Assembly (NCBI RefSeq): GCF_000381765.1
Contig: NZ_KB907074.1
Span: 1-64,000 of the forward strand
Source of the DNA: [Zimmermannella] faecalis ATCC 13722
Lineage (GTDB): Bacteria; Actinomycetota; Actinomycetes; Actinomycetales; Microbacteriaceae
DNA length: 64,000 nucleotides
Reading direction: 5' to 3'
The position numbers and the translations under genes are program-made. The stretch's first letter is position 1. The number at the start of each line of letters is the position of its first letter. The notes under the pieces are model-generated. The model was not told where the DNA came from, ran no database searches, and was given only the letters and a program-made list of their open reading frames with translations. Shown piece after piece: positions 20,262 to 28,937 of this stretch.

Positions 20262-21191
20262 GTGACCAACCTCGCCGCCGCAACCGACGCCATGAACGAG
20301 TGGCGTATCCACGCCTTCGCCGAACTCGCGCCGTACGACGTGCCCGCGGGGGAGGCGACGCACGCCGCCGGCTCGCTCGTCGGCGTCGCGACCGAGCTGC
20401 GGCCCGACGAGGCGGCGACGTGGTCGATCTTCAACCCGCCCGTCGTGCGCGAGCTCGTCGTGCGCGGCGCCGACGTCTCGGGCGAAGACCCCGACGCGCC
20501 TCGCCCGCCCGAGCTCGCAGCGCTCCTCGACGAGTGGGTGGCGGATACGCCGGGCGACGCGCCGCTGCGGGTCGAGCTGCCGGTTGCCCTGCGTGGCGCC
20601 CCGGCGGTACTCGCGGCCCGCGGGTTCGCGCCCGTCAGCATGTTCGCGGTGAAGCGGGTTGAACCGAGCGCGGTCGAACCCGCGGATGGGGCCGGCCGCG
20701 CCGACTGGACCGCCCGCCCTGGCCGCGCACTGCGCCGACCGACCGACACCGACCGCGCGGGGGTCGCCGACCTGCTGCGTGAGCTGCACGACGCCGACGC
20801 CGACGCGGGTACCGGCGCGTGGGCGCATCCGCGCCTCGTCGAGCACCTCGACGCGTATGCCGAACAGGTCGTCGCGACGCCCGTGCTCGCCGTCGTCGCT
20901 GAATACTTCGGGCTGCTCGCGGGCGTCGCGAACCTCGCGGCGCCCGGCGCCGTGCCCGCGCGCACGAGCCGCGAGCGGGAACTCTACGTGCAGTTCGCGG
21001 CCGTCACGCGGCGGCTGCGCGCCGGCGGCGTTGGCACGGCGCTCGTGCGCGAACTCGAGGCGCGCGCGGCGGCCGCGGGCGCCGAGGTGCTCGGCGTCGA
21101 CTTCGGCGCGCTGAACCCCGAGTCGGCGCCGTTCTGGTTCCGGCACGGGTTCCGCCCGCTCACGACCGTTTGGCAGCGGGCAGCGAGGTAG
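20262..21191 (+). CDS. GNAT family N-acetyltransferase
   Basis: 309 residues. The clear GNAT domain is C-terminal (about residues 160-309): RRPTDTDRAGVADLLREL, acetyl-CoA loop RRLRAGGVGTALVRELEARA, then GVDFGALNPESAPFWFRHGFRP, the usual end of the fold. The N-terminal half is Ala/Glu/Pro-rich and looks like a degenerate second domain. The substrate is unknown. It converges with the minus-strand gene that follows. Confidence 0.82.
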   Translation: MTNLAAATDAMNEWRIHAFAELAPYDVPAGEATHAAGSLVGVATELRPDEAATWSIFNPPVVRELVVRGADVSGEDPDAPRPPELAALLDEWVADTPGDAPLRVELPVALRGAPAVLAARGFAPVSMFAVKRVEPSAVEPADGAGRADWTARPGRALRRPTDTDRAGVADLLRELHDADADAGTGAWAHPRLVEHLDAYAEQVVATPVLAVVAEYFGLLAGVANLAAPGAVPARTSRERELYVQFAAVTRRLRAGGVGTALVRELEARAAAAGAEVLGVDFGALNPESAPFWFRHGFRPLTTVWQRAAR

Positions 21192-21209
21192 CTGGCCGGG
21201 TCGGCCGCG

Positions 21210-22115
21210 TCAGGCGGGCAGCGGCAGGCCGTCGAGCACCTCGAGCAGCCTCGCCCGCAGCGCCTGCGATCGCGCCGCGAACGCCCGCTGCTGCCGCACG
21301 TACTCGGCCTTGCCCTGCGGTGTCTCGATCTCGACCGGGTCGACCCCGTAGTCGCGCACGTCGTACGGCGACGCCGCCATGTCGAGCCAACGAATCTCCC
21401 GCGCGAGCTCGAACGCGTCGAGCAGCAGCTCGCCCGGCACGAGCGGCCCGAGCTTGATGCACCACTTGTAGATGTCCATGTTTGCGTGCAGGCAGCCCGG
21501 CTGGTCGAGCTCGCACTGCCGCTCACGGGTGGGCTGCAGCCGATTACGAGGCTGCGCGTCGGGCGTGAAGAAGCGGAACGCGTCGTAGTGGCTGCAGGCG
21601 ATCGTGTGCGACTCGACCACCGCATCCGTGCCCCGCTGCCCGAGCCGCAGCGGAATCGGGTGCCGGTGCTCCTCATCGCGGTACACCATCGCCCACTCGT
21701 GGAGGCCGAAGCAGCCGAACTGGCCCGCCCGGCCCGCGATCGCCGTCGTGAGTTCGCGGATGCTCCCGACGAGCTCGCCGCGCTTCGCGAGGAACGCGTC
21801 GACGTCGACGCGGAGCCGCCCCGCGTCGGTCGTGACGTACCAGCGGCGGTCGACGAGCGCATCCGCCCCCTCAAGCTCGACGCCGAGGCCCGGATGCCAC
21901 CGGCGCAGCACCGCCGGCTTGTACGAGTAGTACGTGAACAGGAAGTCGTCGATCGCGTGCGGGCGCCCCGCAGCTCGGGCCTTGCGGTACGCGGTGGTGA
22001 GGCGGTCGGCGCGCTCGCGGTGGGCGGCCTCCCGGGCCTGCCAGTCGGCGGCGGCGAGGATGCGCGGGGCGGGAGCTTGCCGGGCTGGAGCGAGCTGGGT
22101 GAGATCGTGCGACAT
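21210..22115 (-). CDS. actinobacterial protein of uncertain function
   Basis: 301 residues with a conserved-looking block HAIDDFLFTYYSYKPAVLRRWHPG near residue 55, FGCFGLHEWAMVYR in the middle, and LHANMDIYKWCIKLGP, with several His/Cys/Trp residues spaced as in a metal or nucleotide site. From memory, homologues are often labelled 3-methyladenine DNA glycosylase in actinobacteria; I see no helix-hairpin-helix or AAG-type motif that confirms it. It is transcribed away from the HAD gene through the palindromic promoter at 22123-22136; a Shine-Dalgarno (GGGGAGG) precedes the ATG. Confidence 0.8.
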   Translation of the reverse strand: MSHDLTQLAPARQAPAPRILAAADWQAREAAHRERADRLTTAYRKARAAGRPHAIDDFLFTYYSYKPAVLRRWHPGLGVELEGADALVDRRWYVTTDAGRLRVDVDAFLAKRGELVGSIRELTTAIAGRAGQFGCFGLHEWAMVYRDEEHRHPIPLRLGQRGTDAVVESHTIACSHYDAFRFFTPDAQPRNRLQPTRERQCELDQPGCLHANMDIYKWCIKLGPLVPGELLLDAFELAREIRWLDMAASPYDVRDYGVDPVEIETPQGKAEYVRQQRAFAARSQALRARLLEVLDGLPLPA

Positions 22116-22122
22116 GACCTCC

Positions 22123-22136
22123 CCAGGCTAGCCTGG
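22123..22136. promoter_or_regulatory. palindromic divergent promoter core
   Basis: A perfect 14-bp palindrome, CCAGGCTAGCCTGG, between two divergent genes. It contains TAGCCT on the + strand (22129-22134) and on the - strand (22130-22125), so two -10 boxes overlap by two bases. It could set both start points or be a dimer operator. Confidence 0.45.
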
Positions 22137-22162
22137 AGAGCCGACGACACCAGGAGGACGAC

Positions 22163-22897
22163 ATGCCCGCAACGCAACCGCCCGAATCGGCAAAGGCCAC
22201 GTACGACCGTCCGCCGTCGGGCCTGCCGGCGGCGATCCTGTTTGACCTCGACGGCACGCTCGTCGACTCGGAGCCGAAGTGGAGCGAGACCGAGCGCGGC
22301 CTCGCTGAGAAGTACGGCTCGCGGTGGACCGAGGCCGATGCGTTTTCGACCATCGGCAACCCGCTCGCGGTGACCGTCGCCGAGATGCGTGCGCTCGGGC
22401 TGCCGCTCACAAACGAAGAGGCGATCAACGAGATCGTGCAGATGATGGTGGCGCACCACCGGGCCGGGGTCGAGTGGATGGCCGGCGTCGAGGCGCTGCT
22501 CGAGACGGTGCGGTCGGCGCAGATTCCGGCCGCGATCGTGTCGGCGAGCTTCCGCAGCCTCGTCGACGCGGTGCTCGCGGCGGCACCCGGGGGCGTGTTC
22601 CACGACTCGGTCGCCGGCGACGAGGTGCACGCGAATAAGCCCGACCCCGAGCCCTATCTGACGGGCGCCTCGCGGCTCGGCGTTGCGATTGGCGACTGCC
22701 TCGTGATCGAAGACTCAGTGAGCGGCGCGACCTCGGGCGTCGTGGCGGGCGCACACGTGCTCGTGGTGCCGAGCAACCTCGACCACCTCGACGATTTCGA
22801 GCGGCTCGGGGCATCGATCACGACGTCGCTCGAGCTCGTCGGCATCGACGAACTGTCGCGGATGCACGCCGGCGAGCGCCTGCGGCTCGGGCTGTAG
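22163..22897 (+). CDS. HAD family phosphatase, beta-phosphoglucomutase-like
   Basis: 244 residues. Motif I LFDLDGTLVDSEP (nucleophile Asp), motif II serine in AIVSAS, lysine in ANKPDPEPYL, and motif IV VIEDSVSGATSG. The helical cap between motifs I and II is of the C1 type. The substrate is likely a sugar or nucleotide monophosphate; no assignment is possible. GGAGGA lies before the ATG. Confidence 0.9.
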   Translation: MPATQPPESAKATYDRPPSGLPAAILFDLDGTLVDSEPKWSETERGLAEKYGSRWTEADAFSTIGNPLAVTVAEMRALGLPLTNEEAINEIVQMMVAHHRAGVEWMAGVEALLETVRSAQIPAAIVSASFRSLVDAVLAAAPGGVFHDSVAGDEVHANKPDPEPYLTGASRLGVAIGDCLVIEDSVSGATSGVVAGAHVLVVPSNLDHLDDFERLGASITTSLELVGIDELSRMHAGERLRLGL

Positions 22898-22970
22898 CGC
22901 GGCCTGCGCGCGGCCTGCAATGTGGCCGTGGCGTGGGATACGGCCGTATCGTACGGCGACCCGGTGCATG

Positions 22971-23080
22971 GTGTGCGATACCGCCGGTGCCGTTTCGTGC
23001 AGCCGCTCGTGTGAATGGCGGTACCGAACGGCGAATGGCGGTACCGCACACCGTCATGCCGGTGACCGTGCGATACCGCC
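22971..23080. repeat. inverted/direct repeat cluster between convergent genes
   Basis: Four copies of a 13-base unit lie between the HAD gene and fruA. GTGCGATACCGCC is on the + strand at 22973-22985 and 23068-23080. Its near-complement GGCGGTACCGCAC is at 23037-23049, with a partial copy GGCGGTACCG at 23017-23026. Neighbouring opposite copies can fold into tandem hairpins. The 207-base gap holds nothing else. Bidirectional terminator or a small dispersed repeat are both possible. Confidence 0.6.
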
Positions 23081-23104
23081 CTTCGGGAGGCGTGGCGTAG
23101 CCGC

Positions 23105-25117
23105 TTAGCTCTCGAGCTGCGCCGTCACGCGCGTCGTGATCTCGTCGGCGCTGCCCGAGATGAGCGTCTCGCGCAGGTCGTTGCCCATGAGGCCGCGCGC
23201 GATCTTCGCGAGCAGCTCGAGGTGGGTGCTGCCGGCCTCGGCCTCGGGCACGAGGATCGCGAGGGCGGTCGCGACCTGCTCGCCGTCGGTCCATTCGACG
23301 GGCTGTGCACCGCGGGCGACGATGATCGCCGCCCGCGACACGGCCGCCGTCTTCACGTGCGGAATCGACACGCCCTCGGCGAGCGCCGTCGTGCTCTGTG
23401 CCTCGCGGGCAAGCATCCCCTCGACGACCGCCGAGGCGTCGCTCGCGATGCCGAGCTCGACCGCGGTCGCGGCGACCTGCTCGAGCAGCGCGTCGCGGCC
23501 GGATACGTCGAGGTCGACGCGCACCTGCTCGCGGCTGAAGATGTCGGTCGCGGTCGTGGTGGCGGTCGCCGTGCCGGTGCCGCCAGCGGTGGCCGGCGCG
23601 GCAGCGGGAGCCGCGGCAGGAGCATCCGTCACTGCGGGAGCCGATGCGGCGGGCGCAGCCGACGCATCCGTGCCCTCGGTCGCGGCCTTCCGGCGCGCGG
23701 CCGCAGTGCGGTAGAGGCCGAAGATCACGCCGCCGACGGCCGAGCCGATGAGGATCGCGAGGAACCACTGCAGCGGGTTCGTAACGACGGGGAGCACGAG
23801 GAATCCGCCGTGCGGGGCGGGGGAGCCGGCGCCCCACGCGAGCGAGAGCGCGCCGGTGATGGCGCTCGAGACCATGAAGATCGGGATGACGACGAGCGGG
23901 TTGCGCGCGCCGAACGGAATCGCGCCCTCGGTGATGAACGTCGCGCCGAGCACGTAGTTGACGTAGCCCGCGCGGCGCTCGGCGGGCTGGAAGCCCTTCG
24001 GGAACAGCGTGGTCGCGATCGCGGTGACGAGCGGCGGGGTCATACCGGCCGCGATGACGCCGGCCATGAACGTGAGGTTGCCGTCGCCGAGCAGCGCGAC
24101 GCCGGTGACGTAGGCGGCCTTGTTCACGGGGCCGCCCATGTCGAACGCCATCATGCAGCCGAGTACGATGCCGAGCAGCATCGGGTTGGCGTCTTGGAAC
24201 GAGGTGAGCCAGTTCTGGAGCCCGGTCGAGATGCCGGCCATGGGGGTCGCGATGACGACGGTGATGAGCCCGAAGATCACGGTGCCGAGCACGGGGAACA
24301 GGAAGATCGCCTTGAGCCCGTTCAGTGCCTTCGGCAGCCACTTCAGCGCGAGGTCGAGCAGCAGCATGCCGTAGCCCGAGAGGAAGCCGGTGACGAGGCC
24401 GCCGAGGAATCCGGTGCCATAGGTCGAGGCGATGAGGCCGGTGATGAAACCGACGACGAGCGCGGGGCGTTTACCGATCGCGTCGGCGATGAACGCCGAG
24501 AGCACGGGCACCATGAGGCTCATGGCGATGCCGCCGATTTCGTTGAGCTTCGCGGCGAACACGTTGTACTGCTCGTTGTCGGGGTCGGCGGAGTAGATGC
24601 CCCAGAGGAACGAGACGGCGATGAGCACGCCGCCCGCGACGACGAACGGCAGCATGTGCGAGACGCCGTTCATGAGCGACTTGTAGATGTCCTTGCCGAC
24701 GCGACGCCAGCCAGAGCCGCCGGTTTCGATCGACTTCACGTCGAGCAGGTCGGCGTCGAGTGCCGATTCGGGCTCGTCGTCGCCAGCCGAGGCGGCCTCG
24801 CCGGCCTTCGCCTTCGCGAGGGCCTGGTCGATGAGCTCGTCGGCCTTGTGCATGCCGGTCGCGACCGAGACGTCGACGACGGGCTTGCCCGCGAAGCGTT
24901 CCTTCTGCACGTCCTTGTCGGCGGCGATGATGACGGCGGTGGCGCGGCGAATGTCCTCGGCGGTGAGGGCGTGGTCGACGCCGACCTGGCCGTGGGTCTC
25001 GACCTTCACTTCGATGCCGCGGGCCTGCGCGGCCTTAATGATGGCCTCTTCGGCCATGTAGGTGTGGGCCACTCCGGTGGGGCAACCGGTGGCGGCGATG
25101 AGGTAGGTGTCAGACAT
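23105..25117 (-). CDS. fruA: fructose PTS permease, EIIB-EIIC-EIIA fusion
   Basis: 670 residues in the order IIB-IIC-IIA. IIB opens the protein: the phosphocysteine lies in AATGCPTGVAHTYMAEEAI. IIC spans about residues 150-470 with many hydrophobic helices (HMLPFVVAGGVLIAVSFLWG, GPVNKAAYVTG). A linker rich in Ala/Thr/Pro leads to IIA, whose phospho-His lies in VSIPHVKTAAV. It takes up fructose and delivers fructose-1-phosphate. It follows fruK by 24 bases in the fruRKA operon; AAGGAG precedes the ATG. Confidence 0.95.
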   Translation of the reverse strand: MSDTYLIAATGCPTGVAHTYMAEEAIIKAAQARGIEVKVETHGQVGVDHALTAEDIRRATAVIIAADKDVQKERFAGKPVVDVSVATGMHKADELIDQALAKAKAGEAASAGDDEPESALDADLLDVKSIETGGSGWRRVGKDIYKSLMNGVSHMLPFVVAGGVLIAVSFLWGIYSADPDNEQYNVFAAKLNEIGGIAMSLMVPVLSAFIADAIGKRPALVVGFITGLIASTYGTGFLGGLVTGFLSGYGMLLLDLALKWLPKALNGLKAIFLFPVLGTVIFGLITVVIATPMAGISTGLQNWLTSFQDANPMLLGIVLGCMMAFDMGGPVNKAAYVTGVALLGDGNLTFMAGVIAAGMTPPLVTAIATTLFPKGFQPAERRAGYVNYVLGATFITEGAIPFGARNPLVVIPIFMVSSAITGALSLAWGAGSPAPHGGFLVLPVVTNPLQWFLAILIGSAVGGVIFGLYRTAAARRKAATEGTDASAAPAASAPAVTDAPAAAPAAAPATAGGTGTATATTTATDIFSREQVRVDLDVSGRDALLEQVAATAVELGIASDASAVVEGMLAREAQSTTALAEGVSIPHVKTAAVSRAAIIVARGAQPVEWTDGEQVATALAILVPEAEAGSTHLELLAKIARGLMGNDLRETLISGSADEITTRVTAQLES

Positions 25118-25141
25118 CTGCCGGCTCCTTGTTCGTGGGGA

Positions 25142-26125
25142 TTAGTGGATGAGCCCGGCGGCGGGCTCGGAAAGCGTGGTGTCGGGGGTGTCGAGCTCGC
25201 GCACCTGGATGCGGTCGGCGAACTCGGTGCGCACGGGGAAGAGGGTCGTTGCCGAGGCGACGGCGCTCGAGGCCCAGAGGGCGGCGGTGCGGAGGGATTC
25301 GGGGCCGAAGTCGCCGCCGGCGAGGAAGCCAGCGAGGAGGGCGTCGCCCGCGCCGACGGTGTTCACGACGGGGATGTCGGTCGCGGTCGCGATCCAGGTG
25401 CCGTCGGCGGTGACGAGCATCGAGCCGTCGCCGCCGAGGCTGGCGAGCACGGCGCCGGCGCCGAGTTCGCGGGCGCGGTGGGCGGCATCAGCGACGTCGC
25501 CGAGGGTCGTGAGCGGGCGGCCAGTGAGGTCGGCGAGCTCGTCGGCGTTCGGCTTGATGAGATCGGGGCCGGCGCTCACCGCCTCGGCGAGCGGGGCGCC
25601 CGACGTGTCGAGCACGAGGCGCGCGCGGGGCGAGCGGGCGCGGGTGGTGCTGAGCAGGCGGTTGTAGGTGTCGGCGTCGGCGCCGTCGGGCAGGCTGCCG
25701 CAGAGCGCGACGATGTCGGCGGTCGACGCGGCGGCCCAGGTTGCCGCGGCGAGCGCGTCCCACTCGTCGGCGTCGAGGGGCGTGCCGGGCTCGTTCACCT
25801 TCGTGGTCGCGCCGGGAGAGATGAGGGTGAGGTTCGTGCGCACTGGGCGGGCGATCGGGATCAGCTCGTGGCGGAGCGCGCCCGCCGCGAATTCCTCGGC
25901 GAAGAACTCGGCGGTGGAGCCACCGGCCGGCACGATCGCGGTCGCGGCGAGGCCCGCGCGGTGGAGGGCCCAGGCGACGTTGACGCCCTTGCCGCTCGCC
26001 TCGCGGGTCGAGCCGGTGGTGCGGTTGACGGCGCCGAGCTCGAAGTGGTCGACGCGCACGGTCCAGTCGATGGACGGCGCGGGCGTCACCGTCACGATGG
26101 TGGCGCGTGGGTGGTCGTCGTGCAC
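25142..26125 (-). CDS. fruK: 1-phosphofructokinase
   Basis: 327 residues, PfkB family. TPAPSIDWTVRVDHF at the start, the substrate-binding GKGVNVAWALHRAG, and the C-terminal signature VGAGDALLAGFLAGG with its catalytic Asp. It converts fructose-1-phosphate to fructose-1,6-bisphosphate. GTG start with TAAGGAG upstream. The partner transporter fruA follows directly. Confidence 0.95.
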   Translation of the reverse strand: MHDDHPRATIVTVTPAPSIDWTVRVDHFELGAVNRTTGSTREASGKGVNVAWALHRAGLAATAIVPAGGSTAEFFAEEFAAGALRHELIPIARPVRTNLTLISPGATTKVNEPGTPLDADEWDALAAATWAAASTADIVALCGSLPDGADADTYNRLLSTTRARSPRARLVLDTSGAPLAEAVSAGPDLIKPNADELADLTGRPLTTLGDVADAAHRARELGAGAVLASLGGDGSMLVTADGTWIATATDIPVVNTVGAGDALLAGFLAGGDFGPESLRTAALWASSAVASATTLFPVRTEFADRIQVRELDTPDTTLSEPAAGLIH

Positions 26126-26193
26126 GATTTCTCCTTACCTCGCGGCGATGCGAGCGCAACGCGGGTAGTTGCGATTACTTGGTAAGTATTGGG

Positions 26194-26218
26194 GATGCTT
26201 GGGTAAAACGCAAGCATC
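26194..26218. promoter_or_regulatory. candidate FruR operator upstream of fruK
   Basis: A perfect 8-bp inverted repeat, GATGCTTG and CAAGCATC, separated by 9 bases. The right arm with its flank (ACGCAAGCAT, 26208-26217) recurs upstream of fruR at 27164-27173. Both sit 30-90 bases upstream of a fru gene on the minus strand. Confidence 0.55.
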
Positions 26219-26361
26219 AAGCGCAGGCTGGTGCGAGGTTGTTGCCTGAGAAGGGTGGATGCGGCGCTCGTGGCGGTTGGAAAACCAAGTTGGTGCCTGG
26301 ACGCGGGCACGCAAACGCCGCCCATCGACGCGGGTCGACGGGCGGCGCGGTGAGTTGCTGA

Positions 26362-27132
26362 CTACGCGATGACGAGTTCGACGCCGGCGCGGTCGAGCGC
26401 GCGGCGGTACTCGGCGTTTGGTGCCTGGTCGGTGATGATGACGTCGAGGTCGTCGAGGGTGGCGTGCTGTTCGCCCTGCACCTGCCCGAACTTCGAGTGG
26501 TCGGCGAGGAGGATGCGCCGCTCGCTCGCGGCGAGCATCGCGTGCTTTGCGGCGGCCTCGTCGGGGTTCGGGGTCGTGAGCCCGCGCTCGTGCGAGATGC
26601 CGTTCGTGCCGAGGAATGCCACGGCGACGTTGATCGTCGAGAGGTTCTGGTTCGTGCGGGCGCCGACGGCGGCCGAGGTGGTGGCGCGCATCCGGCCCCC
26701 GATGAGCTCGACGCGCACGTTCGGCAGGCGCAGCAGTGTCGTCGCGAGGGGGAGCGCGTTGACGTACGCGGTGAAGCTGGTCGACTGGGGGAGGTGCTGT
26801 GCGAGCTGGTGCGTGGTGGTGCCGGCGTCGAACATGACGGCGCCGCCGTCGGGTACGAAGTCGAGGGCGCGCTTCGCGATGCGCTGCTTTTCGCTCGAGA
26901 ACTCGAGGCGCGCCGCGAGGTGCGGTTCGTGCAGGTGGGCGTCGGCTCGCACCGCGCCCCCGTGGATGCGCCGCAGCAGGCCCGTTGATTCGAGCGCGAT
27001 GAGGTCTTTGCGGATCGTCTCGGAGGTCACGCCGAGCTCGTTGGCGACGTCGGCCGCGTCGATGCGCCCCGACGTTGCGAGAATGCGCAGTAGTTCGGAG
27101 CGGCGCTCTTCCGCGTACTTGATGTCTGCCAT
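26362..27132 (-). CDS. fruR: DeoR/GlpR-type repressor of the fructose operon
   Basis: 256 residues. N-terminal DeoR winged helix (RRSELLRILATSGRIDAADVANELGVTSETIRKDLIAL, shown in part here by its key residues) and a C-terminal sugar-phosphate-sensing domain with MFDAGTTTHQLA and GTNGISHERGLTTPN. It probably represses fruRKA and is released by a fructose phosphate; this follows from family and place, not from direct evidence. The 229-base gap to fruK holds an operator candidate, so fruK may have its own promoter. Confidence 0.9.
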   Translation of the reverse strand: MADIKYAEERRSELLRILATSGRIDAADVANELGVTSETIRKDLIALESTGLLRRIHGGAVRADAHLHEPHLAARLEFSSEKQRIAKRALDFVPDGGAVMFDAGTTTHQLAQHLPQSTSFTAYVNALPLATTLLRLPNVRVELIGGRMRATTSAAVGARTNQNLSTINVAVAFLGTNGISHERGLTTPNPDEAAAKHAMLAASERRILLADHSKFGQVQGEQHATLDDLDVIITDQAPNAEYRRALDRAGVELVIA

Positions 27133-27163
27133 GCTCGCCTCCGTCGGTTGCTCCTACTTGTGA

Positions 27164-27173
27164 ACGCAAGCAT
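27164..27173. promoter_or_regulatory. operator half-site upstream of fruR
   Basis: ACGCAAGCAT, identical to 26208-26217 upstream of fruK, 32 bases before the fruR start. It suggests autoregulation. Confidence 0.45.
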
Positions 27174-27261
27174 ACGCAATCGTGGCGCCGCGGTGCCCGG
27201 ATGCGTTCCCACGAGCCCGCAGGATGCGCTAAGCTATTCGAGTTGTCACGCAAGTGATCAA

Positions 27262-27338
<77 letters not shown>

Positions 27339-27340
27339 AA

Positions 27341-27372
27341 AAATCGCGGAAACTCAAGGGTTTCCGCGATTT
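27341..27372 (+). terminator. terminator downstream of tRNA-Pro, supplied by the island
   Basis: A perfect 13-bp stem (27341-27353 with 27360-27372), 6-base loop TCAAGG, ending in TTTCTT. It lies three bases past the CCA. Since it is on the element side of attL, the element brings the tRNA a new terminator. Confidence 0.8.
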
Positions 27373-27493
27373 CTTCGTAGGTGAGATTTGATCCGGTCAT
27401 CACAAACCCATCTTTTTGACACGCCGAGGCGGTACTCGGGCGGCAGTCGCCCGGCAGGGCCCCGACCGCTCCGATTGTGTACGGTCAGCTGCG

Positions 27494-27751
27494 ATGCGCG
27501 CCGTGCACCTGTTCGTTATGGACACCGAAGCACAACCCTCCCCGTGGGGCCTGGAGCCCCTGATCGATGTCGGCGAGCTGGCCACGTATTTGGGCATCCC
27601 CGTCTCGACGATCTACGACTGGCGCACCCGCGGCCTCGGCCCGCCCGCGTACCGCTTCGGCAAACACCTGAAGTTCGCCGTCTCCGACGTGCGAGTCTGG
27701 ATCGAGCAGCAACGCGACGGCGCCCCTGCTTTCCCGCTCGACGAGAGGTGA
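27494..27751 (+). CDS. excisionase-like HTH protein
   Basis: 85 residues from ATG 27494 (TACGGT lies 8 bases before it); ATG 27518 is an alternative start. The core LIDVGELATYLGIPVSTIYDWRTRGLGPPAYRFGKHLKFAVSDVRVWIEQ region is a MerR/Xis-type winged helix (HTH_17), seen here through its LATYLGIP and IYDWR motifs. It stands 4 bases ahead of the integrase, the usual xis-int order, and probably steers excision of the element. Confidence 0.82.
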   Translation: MRAVHLFVMDTEAQPSPWGLEPLIDVGELATYLGIPVSTIYDWRTRGLGPPAYRFGKHLKFAVSDVRVWIEQQRDGAPAFPLDER

Positions 27752-27755
27752 CGCG

Positions 27756-28937
27756 ATGAGCCGCCCACGCCTCACTATCGGCACCTTCGGCACGATCGGG
27801 TTTCAGACCTCTTCGAACGGTCGCGTGACCGCCCGCGCGAGGTATCGCGACTGGGATGGAAAGTCACGCCTCGTGCAAGCCACCGGTGACACGAAGCGCG
27901 CCGCCGAACAACGGTTGAAAGCAAAGCTTGCCGAGCGCACGCTCTACCAGCCCGCAGGTATCGGGCTGACCGCCGACAGTCCGTTCCCCGACCTGGTGGC
28001 GTACTGGCTTGAAGATCTCGATCTTGAAGACCGGCTCTCGACCACGACCCGCCAGCTGTACGAACGCAACATGCGCACGCTCGTCATGCCCGCGTTCAAA
28101 GACCTCACGCTGCGTGAGATCGGCGTGGCACGCTGCGACCATTTCTTGAAGCAGCTGGCGAAGCAAAGCTACAACCGTGCCAAGCAGGCCCGAGTCGCAT
28201 TGCGGCTCGCGCTCGGGCTCGCGGTGCGGCACGAGGTGCTGCCGCGCAACCAGATGGATCACGTCTCACGGCTCCGGAAACCCCCGACGACACCGAACGC
28301 ACTCACCCCCGCTGAGGTGAACGCAATCCGCACCGCGATCGCGTTCTGGGAAACCGGGCTCTCACCCACCGGGCCGAAACCAGACGGGCAGCTCAGCGCG
28401 ATCGTCGAGGTGATGCTCGGCACGTCGGCCCGCATCGGTGAGGTGCTCGCGATCCGCCGCCGCGATATCGACATCGTGAGCGCCCCGCCGTCGATTCGCA
28501 TTAGCGGCACCATCGTCGCGCACCGCGGCGAGCCGACCCAGCGGCAGGATCATCCCAAGACCGCGAAGTCCAGACGCACCGTCGCACTCCCCGCGTTCGC
28601 TGCCGAGGCGGTGCGGCTCAGGCTCGCCCGCCGTGACGACGCCACGCTCGATGCACTGTTGTTCTGCAATCGTGACGGTGGCCCGCTGACGACGAACAAT
28701 GTGCGCAGGCAGCTTCGGCACGTGCTCGACCTCGCGGGCATCGAGGGCGTCACACCGCACATGTTTCGTCGCACGGTTGCCACCGCAATCAGCAATGAGG
28801 CTGGCGTCGACCTTGCCGCCGAGCTGCTTGGACACACGGACCCGGCGATCACGGTGCAGCACTACATCCGCCGCAACGAGATGGTCAACCCGGCGACCGC
28901 CGAAATGCTCGACCGTGTCTTCGGGAAGGAGGCGTGA
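27756..28937 (+). CDS. int: tyrosine recombinase / integrase of the element
   Basis: 393 residues. N-terminal arm-type DNA-binding segment (ARARYRDWDGKSRLVQATGD), a core-binding domain (about 75-180), and a catalytic domain with Arg in GTSARIGE, HMFRRTVAT, His in LLGHTDPAIT and Tyr in VQHYIRR. All catalytic residues are intact, so the element may still be mobile. Located next to attL, as expected for a tRNA-targeting integrase. Confidence 0.95.
   Translation: MSRPRLTIGTFGTIGFQTSSNGRVTARARYRDWDGKSRLVQATGDTKRAAEQRLKAKLAERTLYQPAGIGLTADSPFPDLVAYWLEDLDLEDRLSTTTRQLYERNMRTLVMPAFKDLTLREIGVARCDHFLKQLAKQSYNRAKQARVALRLALGLAVRHEVLPRNQMDHVSRLRKPPTTPNALTPAEVNAIRTAIAFWETGLSPTGPKPDGQLSAIVEVMLGTSARIGEVLAIRRRDIDIVSAPPSIRISGTIVAHRGEPTQRQDHPKTAKSRRTVALPAFAAEAVRLRLARRDDATLDALLFCNRDGGPLTTNNVRRQLRHVLDLAGIEGVTPHMFRRTVATAISNEAGVDLAAELLGHTDPAITVQHYIRRNEMVNPATAEMLDRVFGKEA

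Noticed and set aside
23222-26185. A 987-codon open frame on the + strand across the fruA-fruK genes
   Set aside because: It is the antisense of two solid genes. High GC in third positions leaves the reverse frame open; its product is rich in Arg, Gly, Glu and His with no motif.
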